From an uncultured Collinsella sp. (GTDB lineage Bacteria; Actinomycetota; Coriobacteriia; Coriobacteriales; Coriobacteriaceae), in the NCBI GenBank assembly GCA_959599915.1, contig CAUGJE010000013.1, positions 1 to 57,547 on the forward strand: a stretch of DNA of 57,547 bases. The letters run 5' to 3'. Both the position numbers and the translations under genes were made by a program. Under the pieces are notes generated by a model. The model was not told the DNA's origin. It saw nothing but the letters and a program-made list of their open reading frames with translations, and did not search any database. Below, one piece after another: positions 19,695-26,796 of the stretch. Every line of letters begins with the position of its first letter. Position 1 is the stretch's first letter.

Positions 19695-20522
19695 ATGGCC
19701 TTCGCAGAAAAGCTCATTGCTGTCCGTCGCGCCCATCACCTAACTCAGGAGCAGCTCGCCGCCAAGCTCTTCGTCACACGCCAAGCCGTCAGCCGTTGGG
19801 AGCGCGGCGAGGTCACACCGGGCATCGACATGATGAAGCTCATTGCCGCCGTGACCGGCGAGCCACTGTCTCATCTGCTCGAAATGCCCGAGTACTATTG
19901 TCAGAGCTGCGGCATGATACTCACGCCCGACGACTGCGGTACCGATGCTCACGGCGCAACGACCGACCATTACTGCAAGTGGTGCTACGACCACGGCAAG
20001 TACACCTACGAGACCACGATGGAGGCAATGATCGAGGACTGCGCTCCGCGTCTGGCGCAAAACACCGGCATGTCGCTCGACGAGGCAGTCTCGCTCATGG
20101 GTGCCGTGCTGCCGCAACTGGAGCGCTGGCGTACCGTGCAGGAAAACGAGGAGCGCTACGGCGCCGAGGCACGGGCGCGCTATGGCGATGAGGCTATCGA
20201 TGCAGCAAACGAAACGTTACTGGACATGGATCCCCAGACATGGAACGACATGAAGGAACTCGAGCGTGCCATTCTGGGTCAGCTCTCGATTGCCATGGGC
20301 GACGGCGATCCAAAGAGCAGAAAGGCCCAAAAACTTGTTGCGATGCATCGTCGTTGGATTGGCCTCAACTGGGGAAGCGAACCCCAAGACGAGGCATACC
20401 TGGGGCTCGCCCACGGCTACCTCGCCGACCAGCGCTTTGTTGACTACTACGACAAGCCCTGCGGCACCGGAGCCACGGCGTTTCTGGTCCAGGCAATCGA
20501 GTCATCGCTGACTCGCGCATAG
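19695..20522 (+). CDS. XRE-HTH / zinc-ribbon / TipAS-like fusion regulator
   Basis: 275 residues in three parts. Residues 5-60 are an XRE helix-turn-helix (LTQEQLAAKLFVTRQAVSRWERG). Residues 67-102 form a zinc ribbon with Cys69, Cys72, Cys94 and Cys97. Residues about 105-270 resemble the TipAS antibiotic-recognition domain (ELERAILGQL, AQKLVAMHRRWI, YLGLAHGYLADQRF). TipAS domains covalently or tightly bind thiopeptides in TipA. Here the usual MerR DNA-binding part is replaced by XRE. AAAGGAG is 6 bases before the ATG. The target genes are unknown; the glutaredoxin gene follows by 51 bases. Confidence 0.85.
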   Translation: MAFAEKLIAVRRAHHLTQEQLAAKLFVTRQAVSRWERGEVTPGIDMMKLIAAVTGEPLSHLLEMPEYYCQSCGMILTPDDCGTDAHGATTDHYCKWCYDHGKYTYETTMEAMIEDCAPRLAQNTGMSLDEAVSLMGAVLPQLERWRTVQENEERYGAEARARYGDEAIDAANETLLDMDPQTWNDMKELERAILGQLSIAMGDGDPKSRKAQKLVAMHRRWIGLNWGSEPQDEAYLGLAHGYLADQRFVDYYDKPCGTGATAFLVQAIESSLTRA

Positions 20523-20573
20523 ACCGCGGCGGCATTGGGTATCTCAATCGAAACCTCAACCGATTGGAGACCT

Positions 20574-20819
20574 ATGGCTACTGATCACAAGCTCGAGCTG
20601 TACGTTATGACCGGCTGCCCGTATTGCATAAAGGTCAAGCGCTTTTTGGCCGATAACGGCGTGACCATCCCCGAGCGCAATATCTCGACCGACCCCGATG
20701 CCGAGCAGACGCTCATCGCCGTCGGCGGCAAGCGCCAGGTTCCCTGCCTGTTCATTGACGGCGCGCCGCTCTACGAGTCGGGCGACATCATCGCGTGGGT
20801 GCAGGAGAATTTGCTCTAG
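20574..20819 (+). CDS. Glutaredoxin family protein
   Basis: 81 residues of thioredoxin fold with the redox motif CPYC (Cys15, Cys18). The cis-Pro loop QVPCLF and the C-terminal GDIIAWVQENL helix are as in glutaredoxins. It reduces disulfides or mixed disulfides with glutathione or another thiol; many Gram-positive relatives act without glutathione. A short GGAG precedes the ATG. It lies directly after the TipAS-fusion gene and before two hairpins. Confidence 0.9.
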   Translation: MATDHKLELYVMTGCPYCIKVKRFLADNGVTIPERNISTDPDAEQTLIAVGGKRQVPCLFIDGAPLYESGDIIAWVQENLL

Positions 20820-20873
20820 CGTTCTATTGCGGTCGGCCGGCCCCAACGCACAAACCCATACGAACCAAACATG

Positions 20874-20924
20874 TACGTCAGCATCCAAAGTCGACATTTT
20901 TCGACATCTTTGGATGCTGGCGTA
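20874..20924. repeat. Imperfect palindrome after the glutaredoxin gene
   Basis: 17-bp arms at 20874-20890 and 20908-20924 (core CAGCATCCAAAG) with one mismatch, and an inner TCGACA repeated around a TTTTT loop. CTTTT follows on the + strand, so it may terminate the glutaredoxin transcript. Confidence 0.65.
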
Positions 20925-20936
20925 CAGCTTTTCAAT

Positions 20937-20994
20937 CTAGTCATTGGGGACGTTCTTGAATGACTAGTCGTTAAAGAACGTCCCCAACGACTAG
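20937..20994. repeat. Palindromic repeat family B, copy 2, overlapping the Dus stop codon
   Basis: 21-base arms at 20937-20957 and 20974-20994 with one mismatch, same TCATTGGGGACGTTC core as the copy at 13926. The right arm contains the last codons and the stop codon of the dihydrouridine synthase gene, so the element has set or replaced the end of that protein. Confidence 0.88.
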
Positions 20995-21953
20995 TAGCCA
21001 CAAAAGCGGGCAACAGGCGCGAGCGGCTGCTCGCGAAAGACGCGCTCGACGGCGGCGCGGTATTCGTCGACCTTTTTGGTCTTGCGCACGAGCTTGTGCA
21101 CGGTAGCGGGATCGGCGAAGGCACATTTGGCGTAGAACCACCATTCCTTCATGCGAAAGACCGCGTTGCCCCCAATCTCGTCCGCATAGGCCGCAAACAG
21201 CGTGTCGTGGAAGCGCTGCAACTCGGCAGCCGTGGCGGCAGGGCCGCCCTTAACCATGCGAGCCAGCGCGGGGTTCGCGAGCAAGCCGCGCCCCAACATT
21301 ACGTGGCGTGTTCCGGGATAGGCCCCCACCAGCGCATCCATGTCCTCAAGATCAAAGATGTCGCCGTTATAGGCCACGGGAAACGGCGCCCGCTCCAACG
21401 TCTCGCCGTAAAACTCTTTACGCGGCGAGCCCGTATAACGGTCCTTTTGCACGCGCGGATGCACGATCAGCTCTGCCAGCGGCATGCGGCAATAGAGGTC
21501 GAGCACGCGTTCGTACTCGTCATCGCTTTCCAACCCCAGCCTGGTCTTGACCGACACCGGCAAGGGTGAGCGTTCGCACACGTCGCTCAAGAACACCTCG
21601 AGCTCATCCAGGTTGCGCAGAAAGCCCGAACCCTTGCCTTTGGCAACAACCGTACCCGAGGGGCAGCCAAGGTTGAGATTGACCTCGCGGTACCCCATCT
21701 CGGCGAGCACCTGCGCCGCCCACACAAACTCGTCCGCATTCTTGGACATCAGCTGAGGTACTACGTTAAGCCCCTGGTTATTGGCAGGATCGACCTCTTT
21801 AAACGCCTTGCCACCAAAGCGGTTGCCCACCCGCGGCGGCGGCAAAAACGGCGTGTAATAACAATCGAGCGCGCCAAAGCACTCCGCATGCACGCGACGG
21901 AACACATGCCCGGTAATCCCCTCCATAGGGGCCAGCGATAAATTCATCAACAT
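20991..21953 (-). CDS. tRNA-dihydrouridine synthase
   Basis: 320 residues. FMN-dependent TIM barrel with N-terminal LAPMEGITG, catalytic Cys97 in NLGCPSG, KTRLG and the IVHPRVQKDRYTG stretch. It reduces specific uridines of tRNA to dihydrouridine. The subgroup (DusA/B/C) is not decided. The ribosome site is weak (GAGAGTGG overlapping the start area). Its stop codon lies inside palindrome B2. Confidence 0.93.
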   Translation of the reverse strand: MLMNLSLAPMEGITGHVFRRVHAECFGALDCYYTPFLPPPRVGNRFGGKAFKEVDPANNQGLNVVPQLMSKNADEFVWAAQVLAEMGYREVNLNLGCPSGTVVAKGKGSGFLRNLDELEVFLSDVCERSPLPVSVKTRLGLESDDEYERVLDLYCRMPLAELIVHPRVQKDRYTGSPRKEFYGETLERAPFPVAYNGDIFDLEDMDALVGAYPGTRHVMLGRGLLANPALARMVKGGPAATAAELQRFHDTLFAAYADEIGGNAVFRMKEWWFYAKCAFADPATVHKLVRKTKKVDEYRAAVERVFREQPLAPVARFCGY

Positions 21954-21968
21954 CCACTCTCAAATCAA

Positions 21969-21997
21969 TGTGACAAAGGGACAGTCCCTTTGTCACA
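21969..21997. repeat. Palindromic repeat family A, copy 1
   Basis: Perfect inverted repeat with core GTGACAAAGGGACAGTCCC, 16 bases upstream of the Dus start. It also supplies the TGA that ends the LysR relic at 21993-22085. Confidence 0.92.
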
Positions 21998-22085
21998 TCC
22001 CATTCAAGCGGTTCAGGAACTCTTCGCAGGCGCGAGAACGCAGGCGATATTTTTTCCACACCAGATACGATGCAATGGTGAAGGG
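21993..22085 (-). pseudogene. C-terminal remnant of a LysR-type regulator gene
   Basis: A 30-codon open stretch reads IASYLVWKKYRLRSRACEEF and onwards to a TGA. This matches the usual end of LysR proteins (a SYLVWKK strand followed by a final helix with an EFL motif). The rest of the gene is gone. Both ends are family-A palindromes: one provides the stop, the other abuts the first codon. I infer a LysR gene that decayed while the repeats spread or recombined around it. Confidence 0.6.
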
Positions 22086-22109
22086 GCAAAAGGGCAGTCC
22101 CTTTGCCCC
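22083..22109. repeat. Palindromic repeat family A, variant copy 2
   Basis: GGGGCAAAAGGGCAGTCCC with its complementary right arm. Same spacing and core as family A, but the foot GTGAC has become GGGGC on both arms, so the change is compensatory and keeps the hairpin. Confidence 0.85.
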
Positions 22110-22165
22110 AAGTGCCGGCTACCGGACGCAAGCTAGTTGCCGTTCGCGAACGCCGCCCATATTTC

Positions 22166-22348
22166 GAGGTCTAATACTTTTCCCGAGAAGTGAACGGCTC
22201 TATTTGGACCCCCGAAGCATTGACATTTTTAGGCGTCAAAACCGCAGGATTTGACTGGCAAAACCGCAGGAAATTGCACGCCAAAAGTGTCGATGCTTCG
22301 GGAGTCCGTTTTCACTCGTTCACTTCTCGGGAAAAGTATTAGACCTCG
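22166..22348. mobile_element. 183-bp long-palindrome element, MITE-like
   Basis: Outer 32-bp arms at 22166-22197 and 22317-22348 are perfect reverse complements (start CGAGGTCTAATACTTTTCCC). An inner pair at 22206-22236 and 22278-22307 complements with few mismatches. The centre holds two direct copies of AAACCGCAGGA (22239 and 22261). It has no coding capacity. Size and terminal inverted repeats fit a MITE or a large structured element; no target-site duplication is obvious. Confidence 0.75.
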
Positions 22349-22363
22349 ATTCCGCAGTCCCCG

Positions 22364-22394
22364 ATGTGACAAAGGAACAGTCCATTTGTCACAT
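22364..22394. repeat. Palindromic repeat family A, copy 3 (imperfect)
   Basis: ATGTGACAAAGGAACAGTCC with a partly complementary right arm; two mismatches in the upper stem. It follows the 183-bp element by 15 bases. Confidence 0.85.
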
Positions 22395-22404
22395 TCAGAA
22401 TTGA

Positions 22405-22414
22405 CCCCCCCCCC
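22405..22414 (+). repeat. Run of ten C residues
   Basis: A 10-C homopolymer 72 bases upstream of the DUF3592-like gene. It lies in a non-coding stretch, so slippage would alter promoter spacing rather than reading frame. Confidence 0.9.
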
Positions 22415-22486
22415 GCAATAGCTCATCGATGGCGGGATTCTCTATACTGGGTCACATATGACGGTATCGCGCCAAAGGAGAACGCC

Positions 22487-23014
22487 GTGACCACGTCGCA
22501 GATATCCCTGCTCGCGCTCATCTTGGTTGGGGGCATCGGCATCCTGCTTATCGGAGTGAGCGCGCTCATGAAAGCCGCCGCTCGCAAGAAAGCCAAGGCC
22601 TGTACCGCCGTGACCATGGGAACGGTCATCGACCATCGCTTTATGGGCGAAGGCAGGATGTATCCCGTTTTGGAATACGCCGTCGACGGCACGCAATACC
22701 GCGCGAAAAAACAATTCCGTGGCATAAAGACCAAAAGCTTGTCGGGACTCCCCATCCGCACGCAAGCCACCGCCTACGAAGACGCCAAGGGCTGGCTGCA
22801 CGTGCAGACAGGCCCCATCGCCCGCCTAGGCACCCTCGCGGAGCAGCTTTGGCCCCTCGGTAGCCAAATGATCGTGTACTACAACCCCAGCAACCCAGAC
22901 AAAAGCTATGTCGAACGCCCCATCGTGGGCAACTTTGCCACACTGATGTTTAACATCGCAGGCTTCTTGCTCATCGCGATGAGCATCTTGCTCTATGTTC
23001 TTATCCAGCGCTAG
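22487..23014 (+). CDS. DUF3592-like membrane protein
   Basis: 175 residues from a GTG start with AAAGGAG 5-6 bases upstream. Membrane helices at about 5-27 and 150-172 flank a beta-rich middle (VIDHRFMGEGRMYPVLEY; GSQMIVYYNPSNPDKSYV). The PVLEY...V.Y.P.nP pattern is that of DUF3592, whose function is unknown. It precedes another membrane protein gene by 63 bases and may share its transcript. Confidence 0.75.
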   Translation: MTTSQISLLALILVGGIGILLIGVSALMKAAARKKAKACTAVTMGTVIDHRFMGEGRMYPVLEYAVDGTQYRAKKQFRGIKTKSLSGLPIRTQATAYEDAKGWLHVQTGPIARLGTLAEQLWPLGSQMIVYYNPSNPDKSYVERPIVGNFATLMFNIAGFLLIAMSILLYVLIQR

Positions 23015-23077
23015 CTCAAACTGATGCGCCCCGCGCCCCATGCGCCGCAACGACCGTTACGACACCAAGGACCAGCC

Positions 23078-24211
23078 ATGGCAACAATTTCCGAACAAGA
23101 ACGCAAGCGTATCCAGCGATACTGCATCTATCCCAAGATTGCCGGTGCAGCGCTTGCCATGGCGTTCGTGCTGCCTTTTTTGATCATTCCCTTCGAAATG
23201 ATCGACGATATCGTCTTCCATCACGAAGGCTTCCAAGAGACGGGCATGATGACCGCCTTGGCGCTCACTGCCATCGAGCTCGTCATATTCTGCTACTGCG
23301 CGCTCGCGCCGCGCTTTGGCATGCGCGGCAAGCAGTGGAAGGAAATGCAGCACCGACTCGTCGTCGAGCAGACCGAGAAAGACCGCTCGGCACAAATCGC
23401 AGGCGTTATCGGTACGCAGGCTGCCGCGCGCCTGCTTAAGAACAGCGATAACGCGACCGTGCGCAACCTGGGCGGCGCGGCAGAAGTCGCCGCTGCCGTA
23501 GGCGCCGTCGCCACCGCAGCGGACGTACTTACCGAAAGCTATGCCAACGCAAAGGCCATGGCGGAGGCCTATAGCGTGCCTATCCCCCGTGCAAAAAAGT
23601 GGATCATCGCACTTGTGGCGCTGCCCCTCGCAATCGTGTGCGGTGCTTATATCCCGCAGCTGGCACAGGGAAACATCGAGATGCAGGAGAATGCCGCGGC
23701 CGCGGCCGAGCAGATCGCCATCGCCCGCAAGACGCTAGAGCCCGCATGCGAGTACGTGTCCGCCGATGACCCCTACGAGCGATATCAAGATTACGGCTAT
23801 CATGTCCGCGGCTATCTGCACGAAGGCGACTCCGACGCCCAGAAGACCTATACGTATCTGGACTTTGACAACAAGGGAACGCTCAAGGAAGTGAGTTACA
23901 TAGCAGAGATCGACCCCGACGCGAGCCTTGAGGACAACCTCGCCCGCATCGAGCTCGACTTGGACGAACTTTCCTCTGTCGTCCAAACCGTAGACGTCAA
24001 GACCATGAGTCCCGAGCTCCTAGCACCGCAAAAGCTCCCCGAAGAGTTTAGGCAGGCTTTTTTGAACGGTTCGCTCTACGAGAGAATCTCCATCAGGACG
24101 AGTGACAACCCCATCAAAACGTACTATTCGTTTGACACGGAGCCCGAGGACGAGTTTGACGAGTACACCCATCCAAGCATCCGTATCACGTTGGTGGGCA
24201 AAACGAGCTAG
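23078..24211 (+). CDS. Membrane protein of unknown function
   Basis: 377 residues. Two N-terminal helices (about 18-38 and 58-80) are followed by an Ala-rich region (about 105-160; AAEVAAAVGAVATAADVL), a third helix (about 182-202) and a soluble C-terminal domain of about 175 residues. I recognise no family. The ATG at 23078 has AAGGA 6 bases upstream. The C-terminal half would lie outside the cell if helix counts hold. A family-A palindrome starts 7 bases after the stop. Confidence 0.7.
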   Translation: MATISEQERKRIQRYCIYPKIAGAALAMAFVLPFLIIPFEMIDDIVFHHEGFQETGMMTALALTAIELVIFCYCALAPRFGMRGKQWKEMQHRLVVEQTEKDRSAQIAGVIGTQAAARLLKNSDNATVRNLGGAAEVAAAVGAVATAADVLTESYANAKAMAEAYSVPIPRAKKWIIALVALPLAIVCGAYIPQLAQGNIEMQENAAAAAEQIAIARKTLEPACEYVSADDPYERYQDYGYHVRGYLHEGDSDAQKTYTYLDFDNKGTLKEVSYIAEIDPDASLEDNLARIELDLDELSSVVQTVDVKTMSPELLAPQKLPEEFRQAFLNGSLYERISIRTSDNPIKTYYSFDTEPEDEFDEYTHPSIRITLVGKTS

Positions 24212-24217
24212 GCGCCC

Positions 24218-24250
24218 AATGTGACAAAGGGACTGTCCCTTTGTCACATT
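24218..24250. repeat. Palindromic repeat family A, copy 4
   Basis: A perfect 33-base palindrome with core GTGACAAAGGGACTGTCCC, 7 bases after a stop codon. This is the clearest copy of the family. Confidence 0.93.
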
Positions 24251-24255
24251 CCATG

Positions 24256-24284
24256 AAAAAGGGCACCGGCGTTAGCCGATGCCC
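24256..24284 (-). terminator. Terminator of the agmatine operon
   Basis: On the minus strand GGGCATCGGC pairs with GCCGGTGCCC around a 4-base loop and is followed by TTTTT. It lies about 50 bases after the MFS stop codon. Confidence 0.88.
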
Positions 24285-24334
24285 TAAAGCTGCTGCAGAT
24301 TAACTCCTACAGCGTATGACTAAGACGAATCGAA

Positions 24335-25600
24335 CTATTCGTCCCAAGAGAGGCTCTTACCAGTCTTCTTTGCCAGCAGCAAGAACAGACCGATGATGAC
24401 GTTGCATGCAATACAGAAGATGAAAACGCCCTGGAAGGAGCCGACAAGCTCGTATACCTTCATCATGACGGGCATGCCAAAGGCGCCGACGATATAGCCC
24501 ACGGAGCAGATGAGCGCGAAGATGCGACCAAAGTCACGGGAGCCAAAGACGTCCATCACCAAAACGGTCAGAGCGGTGCCGGCGATGACGTACATGACGT
24601 CGTTAACACCGGCAGCAAGAATGCTGAGCGTCGAGTTGCCGCTGCTCATCATGAGCATGACAAAGGAGAGAATCGAGACGGCGAGCCAGCTCAGAATGGC
24701 CTTGGTGCTGCCAAACTTATCGCAAGTGGTACCGACGATCGGGTTGAGGAACAGGTCGAACAGCGATGCGGCGGAAACCATGAAGCCACCCACCATGGGG
24801 CTAAAGCCGACCTCGGCGGCATAGGTGGGGAACAGCTGGTTCATGCAGCAAGTAAGCTGAACGAGGCAGAGGAAGCCGATGCAGAAAAAGAATGCAGGCG
24901 ACTTAATAGCGCGTGCGTAGCTAACGCCACGTGCACTATCCTCGGTCGTCTCCTCGGTCTCGGCGACCGTCTCGCCTTCGACATAGCCATAGGGCAGCAT
25001 GCCCTTGTCCTGGGGCTTATAGCGGATAATCAGGATGGAAGCGGGAAGAATGAGCACGGCGGAGACGCCAGCGAGCACCAGATAACCAGTCCTCCAGCCA
25101 GCAGCCTCAATGACAGAGGTGATGACGGGACTCATGATGAGCATGTAAATCGAGTTCACTGCCCAAGCGAGACCAATTGCCAGGCCGCCAGATTTTTTGA
25201 ACCACTGGTCAATAACATCGGACATGGCGACGCCGGTAGTGAAGGCGAAGCAAACGCCAATCAAAGCACCAGCTGCGATGAACATCCAGACTTCGGTGTA
25301 GAAGGCCATGCCTGCGCCAGCGGCGAGCAGAATAAGCTCGACGACGGGGAGCCAAAACTTGCCAACAACCTTGGGGATGAGTTTTCCGACAAACGGAAGA
25401 GCCGCTGCAAGACCAATGAGCGTTGCAGTGAAGTAATACGAGAAGATGGAGTAGTCAAATCCGAACTCCTCGCACACGGGCGCGACGAAGGAGCCAGCGA
25501 TTACGCTATAGGATCCGGTCGTACCGGCAGACATGAGGCCGAGCGCGATCACGAGAACCCATGCGTAAACCTTGCTGCTCTTTAACTTTGCATTTTCCAT
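24335..25600 (-). CDS. MFS transporter, last gene of the agmatine operon
   Basis: 421 residues with about 12 helices. It starts with ALGLMSAGTTGSYSVIAGSF and has a CMNQLFPTYA segment in the second half, shared with the oxalate/formate-antiporter-like MFS group. The gene starts 11 bases after the carbamoyltransferase gene, so it probably carries agmatine, putrescine or carbamoylputrescine. That is inference from context: known agmatine operons use an APC-type antiporter instead. GGAG lies 8 bases before the ATG. A close paralogue is encoded at 29041-30321. Confidence 0.88.
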   Translation of the reverse strand: MENAKLKSSKVYAWVLVIALGLMSAGTTGSYSVIAGSFVAPVCEEFGFDYSIFSYYFTATLIGLAAALPFVGKLIPKVVGKFWLPVVELILLAAGAGMAFYTEVWMFIAAGALIGVCFAFTTGVAMSDVIDQWFKKSGGLAIGLAWAVNSIYMLIMSPVITSVIEAAGWRTGYLVLAGVSAVLILPASILIIRYKPQDKGMLPYGYVEGETVAETEETTEDSARGVSYARAIKSPAFFFCIGFLCLVQLTCCMNQLFPTYAAEVGFSPMVGGFMVSAASLFDLFLNPIVGTTCDKFGSTKAILSWLAVSILSFVMLMMSSGNSTLSILAAGVNDVMYVIAGTALTVLVMDVFGSRDFGRIFALICSVGYIVGAFGMPVMMKVYELVGSFQGVFIFCIACNVIIGLFLLLAKKTGKSLSWDE

Positions 25601-25611
25601 TGATACAGCTC

Positions 25612-26675
25612 CTAGAGACCCAGAAGGGCGCACATAACGGCCTTAATGGTGTGCTGACGGTTCTCTGCCTCACGGAAGATGACCGACGCGTTGGCCTCAA
25701 AGCACTCGTCCGCAATCTCAAAGCCCTCGGTGATGATTTCACGATGCAGGTCGTTCTTGCACTGGTCGAGCAACATCTTGCCAACGCGGTGATTTGCGTT
25801 GTGAACAGAGGGGAGCTCGTGCATGCAGAAGATGTCGGGGTTGTTGGTGCGCTTGCACAGCTCACTGGTGACGCGATAGGGGTACAGGGACTCGGCGTCG
25901 CCAAGCCAAGAGTTGTAGTCGTCGGGGTCCAGAACCTCGTCGCCGCACTCGGGGTTGATGTAGCGCCACTCCTCGGTAACGATACTTCGACACCGTCCAG
26001 AGCATCAAGGTCAGAGGTGATGGTGAAGGTCCTGTTAGGCGCGTACTTGGCGTAGCAGGCCTCAACCTCCTCGATCATTTCCTTGCACATCTGGTGACGG
26101 AGGTCGTCGGGGCCGATGGCGAGGAAGTCCATGTCGAGCATCGCGCACAGACGGCCATACCACACGGGGGCGCCGGCGCAGTTGCCAACGAAGGCCATCT
26201 TCTTGCCACGGCTCGTGCGCAGACCACCCCACTGCTCCTCCATCGTGAGAGCGTCAGCGAGCATCTGGGTCGGGTGATCGCCGAGGGTGAGGGCATTGAT
26301 GACTGGAATATCGACCAAGTCGGCGACATCATAGAGGAACTGCTCGTCCTTTTGTGCACGATAGACAATGAGATCATACATGCCGTTGAAGACGCGCATG
26401 GCATCCTCGATGGTCTCGCAATCGCCCATGTGGGAGTTGGTCAGATAGGTGAAGCCCATGCCCAGGTCGTTGCAAGAGGTCTCAAAGGCGCAACGAGTGC
26501 GGGTCGAGCCCCACTCAAAGTTGGCGAGAACGTTCTTGCCGGGGAAGTAGCGCTGGTCGACACCGGACTTTTTCTGGGCCTTGAGGTTCCAGGCAAGATC
26601 GATGAGGTAACGGAAATCCTCAGAGGAAAGATCGTGGATGTTGAGGTAGTCGCGACCGCGAAGGCTGTTGTTCAT
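25612..26675 (-). pseudogene. Frameshifted ornithine/putrescine carbamoyltransferase
   Basis: The first 231 residues carry STRTR (57-61) and HPTQ (134-137), the carbamoyl-phosphate motifs of transcarbamylases. After about position 25982 the frame is lost. Restoring one base (a T in the + strand near 25984) reopens VTEEWRYINPE and the normal C-terminus to 25612, giving about 354 residues. The gene follows agmatine deiminase, which suggests N-carbamoylputrescine as substrate. The HCLP motif of the family reads HELP here. A sequencing error is as likely as true inactivation. Confidence 0.8.
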
Positions 26676-26796
26676 GCCTATTTCCTTTCAATTGTTTGAT
26701 GGGTAAGTGTCGAATGCGCCCCCGAGGGAAACACGGATATCCCTCGGGGACTGTAAATGTGGCGCTTGGATCAGGCAGCGCAAGTTTAAGAACTTG

